From JAJPKK01 sp963824905 (GTDB taxonomy: Bacteria; Pseudomonadota; Alphaproteobacteria; Rhizobiales; Xanthobacteraceae): a stretch of DNA of 64,000 nt. The stretch is taken from positions 248,001-312,000 of the forward strand of contig CAWGRH010000014.1 of assembly GCA_963824905.1 (NCBI GenBank), written 5' to 3'. Position numbers and translations under genes: made by a program. The notes below the pieces were generated by a model. The model saw nothing but the letters and a program-made list of their open reading frames with translations. It ran no database searches and had not been told where the DNA came from. Shown here in pieces: positions 1-8,326 of the stretch; within the stretch, counting starts at the first letter, position 1; every line of letters starts with the position of its first letter.

Positions 1-148
1 GCTCGCTGTTCATGAGGTCGTAGCGCACACCGCTCGGCATCACCAGATAGCGCGAGACGATCCGCAGCTTGCCACCCTTCGCTGGTTCCCCTTCGACGAC
101 GTAGCGGGTGCCGACAGGGAACCGGGAAGGAAGCTGGGGCTGGGCCAT
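1..148 (-). CDS. Conserved hypothetical protein, N-terminal part (runs off window)
   Basis: An open frame starts with ATG at 148 and reads leftward off the window edge without a stop; the 49 visible residues begin MAQPQLPSRFPVGTRYVVEG. They are polar with alternating hydrophobic residues and contain no signal peptide or membrane segment. It lies head to head with proA across about 140 bp. I do not recognise a function. The codon pattern and plausible start support a real gene, but the C-terminus is outside the window, so length and family cannot be judged. Confidence 0.55.
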   Translation of the reverse strand, partial: MAQPQLPSRFPVGTRYVVEGEPAKGGKLRIVSRYLVMPSGVRYDLMNSE

Positions 149-289
149 GATTGAGGTTCTCCGTCGCCAACTCGCCTGGAACCAAAAGACCCGGCTGGTC
201 CGTTTGTTCCGGGGGTTCCGCGGGGAATATAGCACTGCGCAGCGGCCTCGCGGCCCACGGGGGAACATGGTAGGTATGCTCCGTGACAG

Positions 290-1591
290 GTGAATGTCGG
301 CATGAGCGCAAATCTCAAGAGTGTTGAAGGGGTCGGCGACATTGCCGCAATGATGCGCGACATGGGGGCGCGGGCGCGCGACGCCTCGCGCCGCCTCGCA
401 CTCGCGACGGCCGCCGAAAAGGACCGTGCGCTCAGGGGCATGGCGCAGGCACTGCGTGAGGGCACCGCCGCCGTCCTCGCTGCCAACGCCGAGGATCTCG
501 CCGAGGCGCGCAAGGCGGGTGCGACGTCCGCATTTCTCGACCGGCTGGGGCTCGATGAAAAACGGGTCGCGGCGGTCGCAACCGGGCTCGAGGTGATCGC
601 CGAGCTCGCCGACCCCGTCGGCACCGTCGCCGATGCCTGGGACCGGCCGAACGGCATGAGGATCGAGCGGGTGCGGGTGCCGCTCGGCGTCGTCGGCGTC
701 ATCTATGAGAGCCGCCCGAACGTCACCGCCGATGCCGGTGCGCTCTGTCTCAAGGCCGGCAATGCCGTGATCCTGCGCGGCGGCTCCGACGGCCTGCGGA
801 CCTCGCGCGCGATCCATGCCGCGCTCGCCGCCGGCCTGCGCGAGGCCGGCTTGCCCGAAAGCGGCATCCAACTGGTGCCGACCCGGGACCGCGCTGCGGT
901 GGGCCACATGCTCGGCGGCCTCGACGGCATGATCGACGTCATCGTTCCGCGCGGGGGCAAGGACCTCGTCGCCCGGGTGCAGGCCGAGGCACGCCTTCCC
1001 GTGTTCGCCCATCTCGATGGCAACTGCCACGTCTATGTGGACGGCGCTGCCGATCCGGAGATGGCTAAGGCGATCGTGCTCAACGCCAAGATGCGGCGCA
1101 CCGGCGTGTGCGGCGCCGCCGAGACGCTGCTGGTCGATCGCGCGGCGATCTCCCAGCTCGACCCGCTCATCCATATGCTGCTCGAGGCCGGCTGCGCGGT
1201 CCGCGGCGACCGCGACGTGCAAGGCGTCGACCGGCGGGTCACCGCCGCCACCGCCGAGGACTGGAGCACGGAATATCTCGACGCGATCATCGCCGCCAAG
1301 GTGGTCGACGGGGTCGGCGAGGCGATCGCCCACATCGAGCGCTACGGCTCCCATCACACCGACGCCATCGTGACCGCCGACCGCATCGCGGCCGAGCGCT
1401 TCCTGCGCGAGGTCGATTCCGCGATCGTCCTTCACAACGCCTCGACCCAGTTCGCCGACGGCGGCGAATTCGGGTTCGGCGCCGAGATCGGCATCGCCAC
1501 CGGGCGGTTGCATGCGCGCGGCCCGGTCGGCGTCGAGCAACTCACGACGTTCAAGTATCGCGTCCACGGCGACGGCCAGACGCGTCCGTAA
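290..1591 (+). CDS. proA: Gamma-glutamyl phosphate reductase
   Basis: This cytosolic enzyme reduces gamma-glutamyl phosphate to glutamate-5-semialdehyde with NADPH, the second step of proline synthesis. The 433-residue product has the usual family length and the aldehyde-dehydrogenase-like fold signatures: the VIYESRPNVTADAGALCLK block (around residue 145) and the catalytic cysteine in RRTGVCGAAE (about residue 274). The frame opens with GTG at 290; an ATG four codons later at 302 is an equally good start. It is first in a + strand run with nadD, rsfS and rlmH, the standard alphaproteobacterial order. proB is not immediately upstream, where an opposite-strand gene lies instead. Confidence 0.96.
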   Translation: MNVGMSANLKSVEGVGDIAAMMRDMGARARDASRRLALATAAEKDRALRGMAQALREGTAAVLAANAEDLAEARKAGATSAFLDRLGLDEKRVAAVATGLEVIAELADPVGTVADAWDRPNGMRIERVRVPLGVVGVIYESRPNVTADAGALCLKAGNAVILRGGSDGLRTSRAIHAALAAGLREAGLPESGIQLVPTRDRAAVGHMLGGLDGMIDVIVPRGGKDLVARVQAEARLPVFAHLDGNCHVYVDGAADPEMAKAIVLNAKMRRTGVCGAAETLLVDRAAISQLDPLIHMLLEAGCAVRGDRDVQGVDRRVTAATAEDWSTEYLDAIIAAKVVDGVGEAIAHIERYGSHHTDAIVTADRIAAERFLREVDSAIVLHNASTQFADGGEFGFGAEIGIATGRLHARGPVGVEQLTTFKYRVHGDGQTRP

Positions 1592-1667
1592 TCTCAAAGG
1601 CCTCACGGCCGGTCTGGTCATGCGTGGGGTCGGCATCCCGGCCCGAGCAGGGGTTCGCGAAATTTCG

Positions 1668-2342
1668 ATGCCGATACCAGCGCTCGAGCGCGCCGAGGTC
1701 GAGGAGGCCGAGGCGGCACCCCGCATCCCTGATTTCTATCGCATTCCGCCGTTTACGCCTGGCCAGCGCATCGGCCTGTTCGGCGGCACCTTCGATCCGC
1801 CCCACGAGGCTCATATCGCGGCCTGCCTCCTGGCGATGAAACGGCTGCAGCTCGACAAGGTCTGGTGGCTCGTCACTCCCGGCAATCCGCTCAAGGACAC
1901 CCGCGATCTCGCGCCGCTCGAGCGCCGGATCGCCCGCGCGCGTGAGATGACGCGGCACCCCCGCATCGTCGTCACCGGGATCGAGGCAGGTATCGGCGTG
2001 CGCTTCACCTACGACACCATCCGCTATCTGACGGCCCACTGCCCGGGTGCGCGGTTCGTCTGGATCATGGGCGCCGACAATCTGCGCAGCTTTCACCGGT
2101 GGCAGAATTGGCGCGACATCGCGGCCCTCGTCCCGATTGCCGTCGTCGATCGCCTCGGCCCGAGCCTTTACGCCATGGGCAGCACGGCGGCGCAGGCGCT
2201 CGGCCGCTATCGTCTGCCCGAGCGCAACGCCGCGTTGCTGGCGGACCATGCTCCGCCCGCCTGGGTGTTCCTGCACGGGCTAAAATCGCCGCTCTCCTCG
2301 ACGGCGCTGCGTGCGGCGCGGCAGTCGCGAAAGAGTCACTGA
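1668..2342 (+). CDS. nadD: Nicotinate-nucleotide adenylyltransferase
   Basis: NadD transfers AMP from ATP to nicotinate mononucleotide, giving deamido-NAD in NAD biosynthesis. The nucleotidyltransferase motif appears as GLFGGTFDPPHEAH; the final HxGH is HEAH here, as I recall for some rhizobial homologs. WWLVTPGNPLKD follows, then WIMGADNL, and the C-terminal SSTALR motif is intact. The open frame begins at 1512 inside proA, but the first residues there are a shadow of proA. ATG 1668 gives a 224-residue protein of normal size; ATG 1620 is the alternative. It sits 76 bp after proA and is probably cotranscribed. Confidence 0.93.
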   Translation: MPIPALERAEVEEAEAAPRIPDFYRIPPFTPGQRIGLFGGTFDPPHEAHIAACLLAMKRLQLDKVWWLVTPGNPLKDTRDLAPLERRIARAREMTRHPRIVVTGIEAGIGVRFTYDTIRYLTAHCPGARFVWIMGADNLRSFHRWQNWRDIAALVPIAVVDRLGPSLYAMGSTAAQALGRYRLPERNAALLADHAPPAWVFLHGLKSPLSSTALRAARQSRKSH

Positions 2343-2479
2343 TCGGGCGCAAGATGCGGGCCGTGTCGTTTTCGACACAGGCAAGTGCGAATCGAGGGTA
2401 CCGGAACGCGCCGCGCTTGAAACTGTTAGGGAGTTGCACTTATCTTGTGGTCGTGGCCCCGGGCAGGGTGCCCGGCACA

Positions 2480-2911
2480 GTGGAACCGAAAGGGAAGGAA
2501 CCTCTGTCCACAGTTGCAAGCCTCCGGGACGGCCTCGACCGTCTCACGCTCGTCTCCAAGGCGCGCCCTGACGCCGATGAGACGCTCCGCATCGTCCTCG
2601 CCCGACTCGACGATATGAAGGCTGAGGACACCACCACAATCGACCTTCGCAAAGATTCCGCGCTCGCGGACTACATGGTCGTGACCTCTGGACGGTCGAA
2701 CCGCCATGTAGGATCGGTCGCGGATCGCGTGCTCAAAGACCTGCGCGATGCCGGGCTCCCCGGCATTCGGGTCGAAGGCATGCCGCAATGCGATTGGGTC
2801 CTGATCGACGCGGGGGACGTGATCGTCCACGTCTTCCGCCCGGAAGTGCGCACCTTCTACAATCTTGAGCGATTGTGGACACGGGGTCGCACGCCGGGGC
2901 GCGCCAGCTGA
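2480..2911 (+). CDS. rsfS: Ribosomal silencing factor RsfS
   Basis: RsfS (DUF143/Iojap) binds ribosomal protein L14 and blocks subunit joining when nutrients are scarce. Family signatures are present: LDDMKAEDTTTIDL, the DYMVVTSGRSNRHV core and the C-terminal WVLIDAGDVIVHVF block followed by FYNLERLW. No ATG precedes the conserved domain in frame. GTG 2480 gives 143 residues; a purine-rich stretch at 2490-2500 sits just before an in-frame CTG at 2504 that could be the actual initiator. It lies between nadD and rlmH, its usual partners. The product is secure, the exact start is not. Confidence 0.92.
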   Translation: MEPKGKEPLSTVASLRDGLDRLTLVSKARPDADETLRIVLARLDDMKAEDTTTIDLRKDSALADYMVVTSGRSNRHVGSVADRVLKDLRDAGLPGIRVEGMPQCDWVLIDAGDVIVHVFRPEVRTFYNLERLWTRGRTPGRAS

Positions 2912-3031
2912 TCGCGCCTTAGCGGGCGCGGCGGCAGTCCCCGTAGGGGGCCGTCGTTACGCCCACTGGGTTACGCCCGATGGGGCCGCGCCCGGGTGTG
3001 TCGGGGCATGGCGCTGCCGAGAGAGGCAGGC

Positions 3032-3514
3032 ATGCGAATCGTCGTCGCTGCGGTGGGCCGGCTCAAGGCCGGTGCCGAGCGCCAGCTAGCCGAGCGCTAC
3101 CAGGACCGTGCTGCCAAGGCCGGCCGCGCGCTGGGCATCCGCGACATTGAAATCATCGAGGTGAAGGATAGCCGCGCACGCGAGACCGCGCGGCGCGTTC
3201 TCGAGGAAGCGATCGCGCTCCGCAGCGTGATCCCGGACCGCGCGGTCACCATCGCGCTCGATGCCCGCGGCGAGAACCTGCCGAGCGAATCGCTTGCCGC
3301 ACATCTGCGCGCCTGGAGCGACGCTGGCCGTCCCACCGCCTTTTTCGCCATCGGCGGCGCAGACGGGCTCGGCGAGGCAATCCGGGGGCCGGCCGATCTC
3401 ACCCTCGCATTCGGCCCCTGGACCTGGCCCCACCAGCTCGTCCGAATCATGCTGCTGGAGCAGATTTACCGGGCTTTCACGATTCTCACGGGACACCCTT
3501 ATCATCGGGAGTGA
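3032..3514 (+). CDS. rlmH: 23S rRNA (pseudouridine1915-N3)-methyltransferase
   Basis: RlmH is a SPOUT-class methyltransferase that uses S-adenosylmethionine to methylate pseudouridine 1915 in helix 69 of 23S rRNA. The 160-residue protein matches family length and carries the knot glycine loop FAIGGADGLGEAI and the terminal TILTGHPYHRE segment, which contributes to rRNA and cofactor binding. ATG 3032 was chosen over the upstream in-frame ATG at 2996 because a GAGAGGCAGG purine run precedes it and homologs start MRIVVAAVGRLK. It follows rsfS by 120 bp, completing a ribosome-maturation pair. Confidence 0.95.
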   Translation: MRIVVAAVGRLKAGAERQLAERYQDRAAKAGRALGIRDIEIIEVKDSRARETARRVLEEAIALRSVIPDRAVTIALDARGENLPSESLAAHLRAWSDAGRPTAFFAIGGADGLGEAIRGPADLTLAFGPWTWPHQLVRIMLLEQIYRAFTILTGHPYHRE

Positions 3515-3863
3515 ACGGGAGCCGGCCACCTCGAAGTTTCGCGAACCTTTCGGCGGGGCGGACCGTCTAATCTTGCGGAAACCACGAGGATTCCGGAGGA
3601 TTTCTATCGGCCAGCATCGAGCTCCCGGCGTGATGCTGCCCTATTTGGCTGTTACCCGGGCGACGGATATCGATTTGTTCGCGCTCGAGTTTTTCGCGGG
3701 GCCGCAGCCGGGATTGCACGCGGCAAGGTCCGCTCGGTTGGTTCCCTTGGAATCTGGGGCTCGCTCTGGTGGTTCGACCTCGTGATGCAGACACTCTGAT
3801 GGTCGGCTTTATGCAGCTTCGGCAGTCGCCCGATTCGAAATTGGCGAGCGTGGTCCGGCGCCG
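3515..3863 (+). other. Intergenic region rlmH-envC, no gene seen
   Basis: This 349-bp gap contains open frames, but none shows recognisable protein features or a good ribosome-binding site. It presumably contains the promoter for envC-ctpA; no confident -35/-10 pair or hairpin was found. Confidence 0.4.
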
Positions 3864-5321
3864 ATGACGATCCCTTCCCCGACACGATCGGTGTCCTGGA
3901 GCTGCCGTATCGTCGTCGCGGTTGCGGTGGCGTCCGCCGCCGGTTTGGCGACGGCAAGGCCGCTCAAGCGGCCCGACCATTTCAGGCCGCGCGCGGCGCC
4001 AGCCGCGGAGCCGACAGCGGCGAAGCCCGACAAGCCCGACGCTGCGGCCGACAAGGCTCCCGCCGACGCGCTCAAGGCGCGCGAGCAGGAACTCGATGCA
4101 CTGCGCAACGAGCAGCAGCGGGCGAACGAGAATGAGCAGAAGCTCACGGCTGAAAACCAGGCACTTGCGGAGGAACGGCGCAAGTTGACGGCAGCCGTGA
4201 TCGAAGGCGCCAATCGCATCCGCGTCGACGAGGAACGGGTAATGGCCGTCGAGACGCGGCTGCACGGGCTCGAAAGCAGCGAAGCCGACAAGCGCAAGTC
4301 GCTCACCGACCGGCGCGCGCTGATCGCCGAGGTGCTGGCGGCGCTGCAGCGCGTGGGCCACCGCCCGCCGCCCGCGGTGTTTACGGGCGCCCAAGACGCC
4401 CTCGATTCGATTCGCACCGCCATGTTCCTCGGTGCCGTGCTGCCGGAGATGCGCGCCGAGACGCAGGCCCTGATGGGCGAGCTCGGCGATCTCATTCGCG
4501 TCCGCCAGGAGCTCGCAGTCGAGCGCGACAAGCAGGCGACCGAGATTGCCACCCTCGGCGCCGAGCAAAAGCGCATGGGCGCCCTCGTCGAGGAGCGGCA
4601 GAAGCGGCAGTCGGAGGTCGAGCGCGCGATCGAGGCGGAGCGCCAGCGCGCGCTCGCGCTCGCCAAGCAGGCCGACGGTCTCAAAGATTTGATCGGAAAA
4701 CTCGAGCAGAGCATCGAGGCGATGCGGCGCGCCGAGCAATTTGCGAACCGCGCCGAGGAGGCCAAATCGCCGCCCGCCAGTCCCGGGAAAGGCGACGAAG
4801 CGGCGCGGCTCGGACCCGCGGTCGCCTTTGCTGCGGCCAAAGGAACACTGTCATTGCCGGCAACCGGTGCTAAAATCAAAGAGTTCGGCGTACCCGATGG
4901 TGCGGGCGGCACCGAAAAAGGGATTTCGATCGCGACCCGGACCGGAGCCCAGGTGACCGCACCCAGTGACGGCTGGGTCGTGTATGCCGCGTCCTACCGA
5001 TCCTACGGTCAACTCTTGATCCTGAACGTCGGTGGTGGATATCATGTCTTGTTGGCGGGTATGGAACGGATCACGGTCGATCTGGGCCAGTTCGTTTTGA
5101 CCGGGGAGCCGGTGGCGGTGATGGGAGCCGGCACACAAGTTGCTTCCTCGACCAGGACGGATTCCTCGACAGTGTCTGCGATGACGAGTGCTTCCGATTC
5201 AGCTTCTCCACCGGCCGGAACATCCCAGCCGGTTCTCTATATCGAATTCCGCAAGGACGGCACGCCCGTCGATCCGACGCCCTGGTGGGCAACGAGCAAC
5301 AGCCAAAAGGTTCGTGGATAA
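3864..5321 (+). CDS. EnvC-like murein hydrolase activator (M23/LytM-type)
   Basis: The 485-residue envelope protein has an N-terminal hydrophobic signal segment (about residues 15-32). A long coiled-coil region rich in Glu, Gln, Arg and Ala follows (about 70-300, with heptad-like AEERRKLTAAV stretches), then a C-terminal LytM-type domain (about 330-430). The zinc ligands of active M23 peptidases are not evident: the usual HxxxD reads as KGISIAT and the HxH as YHVLL. This resembles EnvC-type activators of cell-wall amidases, which act at the septum without hydrolysing murein themselves. The stop TAA shares its last A with the ATG of ctpA, so translation is probably coupled. The upstream start is weak; ATG 3864 is the first in frame. 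Confidence 0.85.
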   Translation: MTIPSPTRSVSWSCRIVVAVAVASAAGLATARPLKRPDHFRPRAAPAAEPTAAKPDKPDAAADKAPADALKAREQELDALRNEQQRANENEQKLTAENQALAEERRKLTAAVIEGANRIRVDEERVMAVETRLHGLESSEADKRKSLTDRRALIAEVLAALQRVGHRPPPAVFTGAQDALDSIRTAMFLGAVLPEMRAETQALMGELGDLIRVRQELAVERDKQATEIATLGAEQKRMGALVEERQKRQSEVERAIEAERQRALALAKQADGLKDLIGKLEQSIEAMRRAEQFANRAEEAKSPPASPGKGDEAARLGPAVAFAAAKGTLSLPATGAKIKEFGVPDGAGGTEKGISIATRTGAQVTAPSDGWVVYAASYRSYGQLLILNVGGGYHVLLAGMERITVDLGQFVLTGEPVAVMGAGTQVASSTRTDSSTVSAMTSASDSASPPAGTSQPVLYIEFRKDGTPVDPTPWWATSNSQKVRG

Positions 5322-6664
5322 TGCGCAAGACTTCTCTGGTCCTTCTGGGCGCCGCCGCCGGGGCTGCTTTGACCCTCGTGGTGGCGCAGCCGCCGCGATT
5401 GCTGCTCGGGACCAGCGCGCGCGCTGCGGCCGCCGATACCTACCGGCAGCTCAACCTGTTCGGCGACATTTTCGAGCGGGTGCGCGGGCACTATGTCGAG
5501 AAACCGGACGACACCAAGCTCATCGAGGGCGCGGTCAACGGCATGCTCAACGGGCTCGACCCGCATTCGAGCTACATGGACCCGAAGAGCTTCCGCGACA
5601 TGCAGGTGCAGACCCGCGGCGAGTTCGGCGGCCTCGGCATCGAGGTCACCATGGAAGACGGCCTCGTCAAGGTGGTGACGCCGATCGACGATACCCCGGC
5701 CGCCAAGGCGGGTGTCCGCGCCGGCGACGTCATCACCCATCTCGACGATGAGGCGGTTCAGGGCCTCACGCTGAACCAGGCCGTCGAGAAGATGCGCGGC
5801 CCGGTCAACACCAAGATCAAGCTCAAGATCCTGCGCAAGGGCGCGGACAAGCCGTTGGACATCTCGATCAACCGCGAGACGATTCGGGTGCGCTCGGTGC
5901 GCGGCCGCACCGATGGCGACGACGTCGGCTACGTCCGCATCACCCAGTTCACCGAGCAGACCTCGGACGGCCTCAAGAAGGCGATCAACGACATCACCAA
6001 CCAGCTTGGCGCCGACAAGGTGAAGGGCTTCGTCATCGATCTGCGCAACAATCCGGGCGGCCTGCTCGATCAGGCGATCTCGGTGTCCGACACCTTCCTG
6101 GAGCGCGGGGAGATCGTGTCGACCCGCGGCCGCGACCCAGAGGAGACCCAGCGCTTCAACGCGCGGCCGGGCGACCTCACCAAGGGCAAGCCGGTGGTCA
6201 TGCTCATCAATGGCGGCTCGGCCTCGGCCTCGGAAATCGTCGCCGGCGCGCTGCAGGACCACCGTCGCGCGACGCTGGTCGGCACCCGCTCGTTCGGCAA
6301 GGGTTCGGTGCAGACCATTATTCCGCTGGGCTCCGGCAACGGCGCGCTGCGGCTGACCACGGCGCGGTACTTCACCCCGTCCGGCCGCTCGATCCAGGCC
6401 AAGGGCATCACCCCGGACATCGAGGTGCTCCAGGAGGTGCCGGAGGACATCCAGGCGCGGGCGGCGGTGACCGAGACCCGGGGCGAATCGTCGCTGCGCG
6501 GCCATTTGAAGGCCGAGGGTGACGAGGCGGGCGGATCGCAGTCCTATATTCCGCCGGACACCAAGGACGACAAGGCGCTCAACATGGCGCTGGACCTCAT
6601 CCGCGGCACCAAGATCAACGCGGCGTTCCCGCCGAACCCGAAATCGGCAATCCTGCCGAACTGA
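5321..6664 (+). CDS. ctpA: C-terminal processing peptidase (S41), copy 1
   Basis: This is a periplasmic serine endopeptidase of the CtpA/Prc family that trims or degrades envelope proteins from their C-termini. The 447-residue protein has a signal peptide (about 1-37, MRKTSLVLLGAAAGAA then AA-rich cleavage region). An N-terminal helical part (YRQLNLFGDIFERV) and a PDZ domain (around 95-180, GEFGGLGIEV) come next. The S41 catalytic domain holds the nucleophile region NGGSASASEI (about 300) and the lysine in FGKGSVQ (about 325). ATG 5321 overlaps the envC stop; an in-frame ATG at 5285 is a shadow within envC. It is the first half of a tandem duplication with the gene at 6818. Confidence 0.95.
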   Translation: MRKTSLVLLGAAAGAALTLVVAQPPRLLLGTSARAAAADTYRQLNLFGDIFERVRGHYVEKPDDTKLIEGAVNGMLNGLDPHSSYMDPKSFRDMQVQTRGEFGGLGIEVTMEDGLVKVVTPIDDTPAAKAGVRAGDVITHLDDEAVQGLTLNQAVEKMRGPVNTKIKLKILRKGADKPLDISINRETIRVRSVRGRTDGDDVGYVRITQFTEQTSDGLKKAINDITNQLGADKVKGFVIDLRNNPGGLLDQAISVSDTFLERGEIVSTRGRDPEETQRFNARPGDLTKGKPVVMLINGGSASASEIVAGALQDHRRATLVGTRSFGKGSVQTIIPLGSGNGALRLTTARYFTPSGRSIQAKGITPDIEVLQEVPEDIQARAAVTETRGESSLRGHLKAEGDEAGGSQSYIPPDTKDDKALNMALDLIRGTKINAAFPPNPKSAILPN

Positions 6665-6817
6665 GGGCGCATTTGTGTTCAAGGCTCAAGTTTGGTGGAA
6701 TAACGGGCAGACAGCCTAAGGCTGGAATCGCGGCACGATGCTACCTACATCGTTCAGGGAACCCTGACGGGCGATAACGGCTGAGAGGCCACAACGACAA
6801 GCAAAGGTTCGCGGAAG

Positions 6818-8164
6818 ATGCGCAAGACTTCTCTGGTCCTCCTGGGCGCGGTCGCCGGGGCCGCTTTGACGATCATGGCGGTGCAACCGTCCCGGCTCAT
6901 GGTTGCGACGAGTGCGAGCGCGGCGGGTGCGGCTGACACGTACCGCCAGCTCAACCTGTTCGGCGACATTTTCGAGCGGGTGCGCTCGCATTACGTCGAG
7001 AAGCCGGACGATTCGAAGCTGGTCGAGGGTGCCATCAACGGCATGCTCAATGGGCTCGACCCGCATTCGAGCTACATGGACCCGAAGAGCTTCCGCGACA
7101 TGCAGGTGCAGACGCACGGCGAGTTCGGCGGCCTCGGCATCGAGGTCACCATGGAAGACGGCCTCGTCAAGGTGGTGGCTCCGATCGACGAGACCCCGGC
7201 CGCCAAGGCGGGTGTCCGCGCCGGCGACATCATCACCCACATCGATGACGAAGCGGTTCAGGGCCTCACGCTGAACCAGGCCGTCGAGAAGATGCGCGGC
7301 CCGGTCAACACCAAGATCAAGCTCAAGATCGTGCGCAAGGGCGCGGACAAGCCGCTCGACCTCGCGATCGTGCGCGACACCATCAAGGTGCGCTCGGTGC
7401 GTAGTCACAACGAAGGTGACGACGTCGGCTACGTCCGCATCACCCAGTTCAACGAGCAGACCTCGGACGGCCTCAAGAAGGCGATCAACGACATCACAAG
7501 CCAGCTCGGCGCCGACAAGGTGAAGGGCTATGTGATCGACCTGCGCAACAACCCGGGCGGCCTGCTCGATCAGGCGATCTCGGTGTCCGACACCTTCCTG
7601 GAGCGCGGCGAGATCGTCTCGACCCGCGGCCGTGACGCCGAGGAGACCCAGCGCTTCAACGCACGGCCGGGCGACCTCACCAAGGGCAAGCCGGTGATCG
7701 TGCTCATCAATGGCGGCTCGGCCTCGGCCTCGGAAATCGTCGCTGGCGCTCTGCAGGACCATCGGCGCGCGACGCTGGTCGGCACCCGCTCGTTCGGCAA
7801 GGGCTCGGTGCAGACCATCATTCCGCTGGGCTCCGGCAACGGCGCGCTGCGGCTGACCACGGCGCGGTACTTCACCCCGTCCGGCCGTTCGATCCAGGCC
7901 AAGGGCATCACCCCGGACATCGAGGTGCTGCAGGAGGTGCCGGAGGATATCCAGGCGCGGGCAGCGGTGACCGAAACCCGGGGCGAATTGTCGCTGCGTG
8001 GCCATCTGAAGGCCGAGGGTGACGAGGCGGGCGGATCGCAGTCCTATATTCCGCCGGAAGCCAAAGACGACAAGGCGCTGAATATGGCGCTGGACCTCAT
8101 CCGCGGCACCAAGATCAATCCGGCGTTCCCGCCGAACCCGAAGTCGGCGAACCTGCCGAACTGA
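6818..8164 (+). CDS. C-terminal processing peptidase (S41), tandem copy 2
   Basis: This 448-residue S41 peptidase is a close paralog of the preceding gene, with the same signal peptide, PDZ and Ser/Lys dyad layout. From the catalytic NGGSASASEI through the TETRGE region the two proteins are identical over roughly 90 residues. Differences cluster in the signal peptide, after the PDZ (LAIVRDTIKV versus ISINRETIRV) and at the extreme C-terminus. The 30 bp upstream of its ATG resemble the 3' end of envC upstream of copy 1, showing that the duplicated unit began inside envC. It is followed by a perfect hairpin terminator. Both copies look functional. Confidence 0.94.
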   Translation: MRKTSLVLLGAVAGAALTIMAVQPSRLMVATSASAAGAADTYRQLNLFGDIFERVRSHYVEKPDDSKLVEGAINGMLNGLDPHSSYMDPKSFRDMQVQTHGEFGGLGIEVTMEDGLVKVVAPIDETPAAKAGVRAGDIITHIDDEAVQGLTLNQAVEKMRGPVNTKIKLKIVRKGADKPLDLAIVRDTIKVRSVRSHNEGDDVGYVRITQFNEQTSDGLKKAINDITSQLGADKVKGYVIDLRNNPGGLLDQAISVSDTFLERGEIVSTRGRDAEETQRFNARPGDLTKGKPVIVLINGGSASASEIVAGALQDHRRATLVGTRSFGKGSVQTIIPLGSGNGALRLTTARYFTPSGRSIQAKGITPDIEVLQEVPEDIQARAAVTETRGELSLRGHLKAEGDEAGGSQSYIPPEAKDDKALNMALDLIRGTKINPAFPPNPKSANLPN

Positions 8165-8186
8165 CGGCGGATACCTGTTATGCAAC

Positions 8187-8220
8187 GAACCGGCGGCCTC
8201 GTGGCCGCCGGTTCTGTTTA
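8187..8220 (+). terminator. Rho-independent-like terminator after the ctpA pair
   Basis: A perfect 12-bp inverted repeat (GAACCGGCGGCC at 8187-8198 and its complement at 8203-8214) is separated by a 4-base loop and followed by TGTTTA. It starts 22 bp after the second ctpA stop. The T-tract is short, but the stem is very strong. Confidence 0.75.
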
Positions 8221-8326
8221 AGGCGGTCATGTTTTTGGCCGGCCGACCGCATCAGCCGCCGGAACCTGGAACCGTCGCGGCGCGCCCCGTGGTAAAGTAG
8301 CGCGATGATTCGCGAGGCGGCGCGCA

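Noticed and set aside
6716..8230. 504-residue open frame antisense to the second ctpA gene
   Set aside because: It mirrors the S41 gene in a GC-rich frame; the protein is a His/Val/Ala/Asp/Arg-rich shadow with no family features. The same applies to the 5237-6682 antisense frame.
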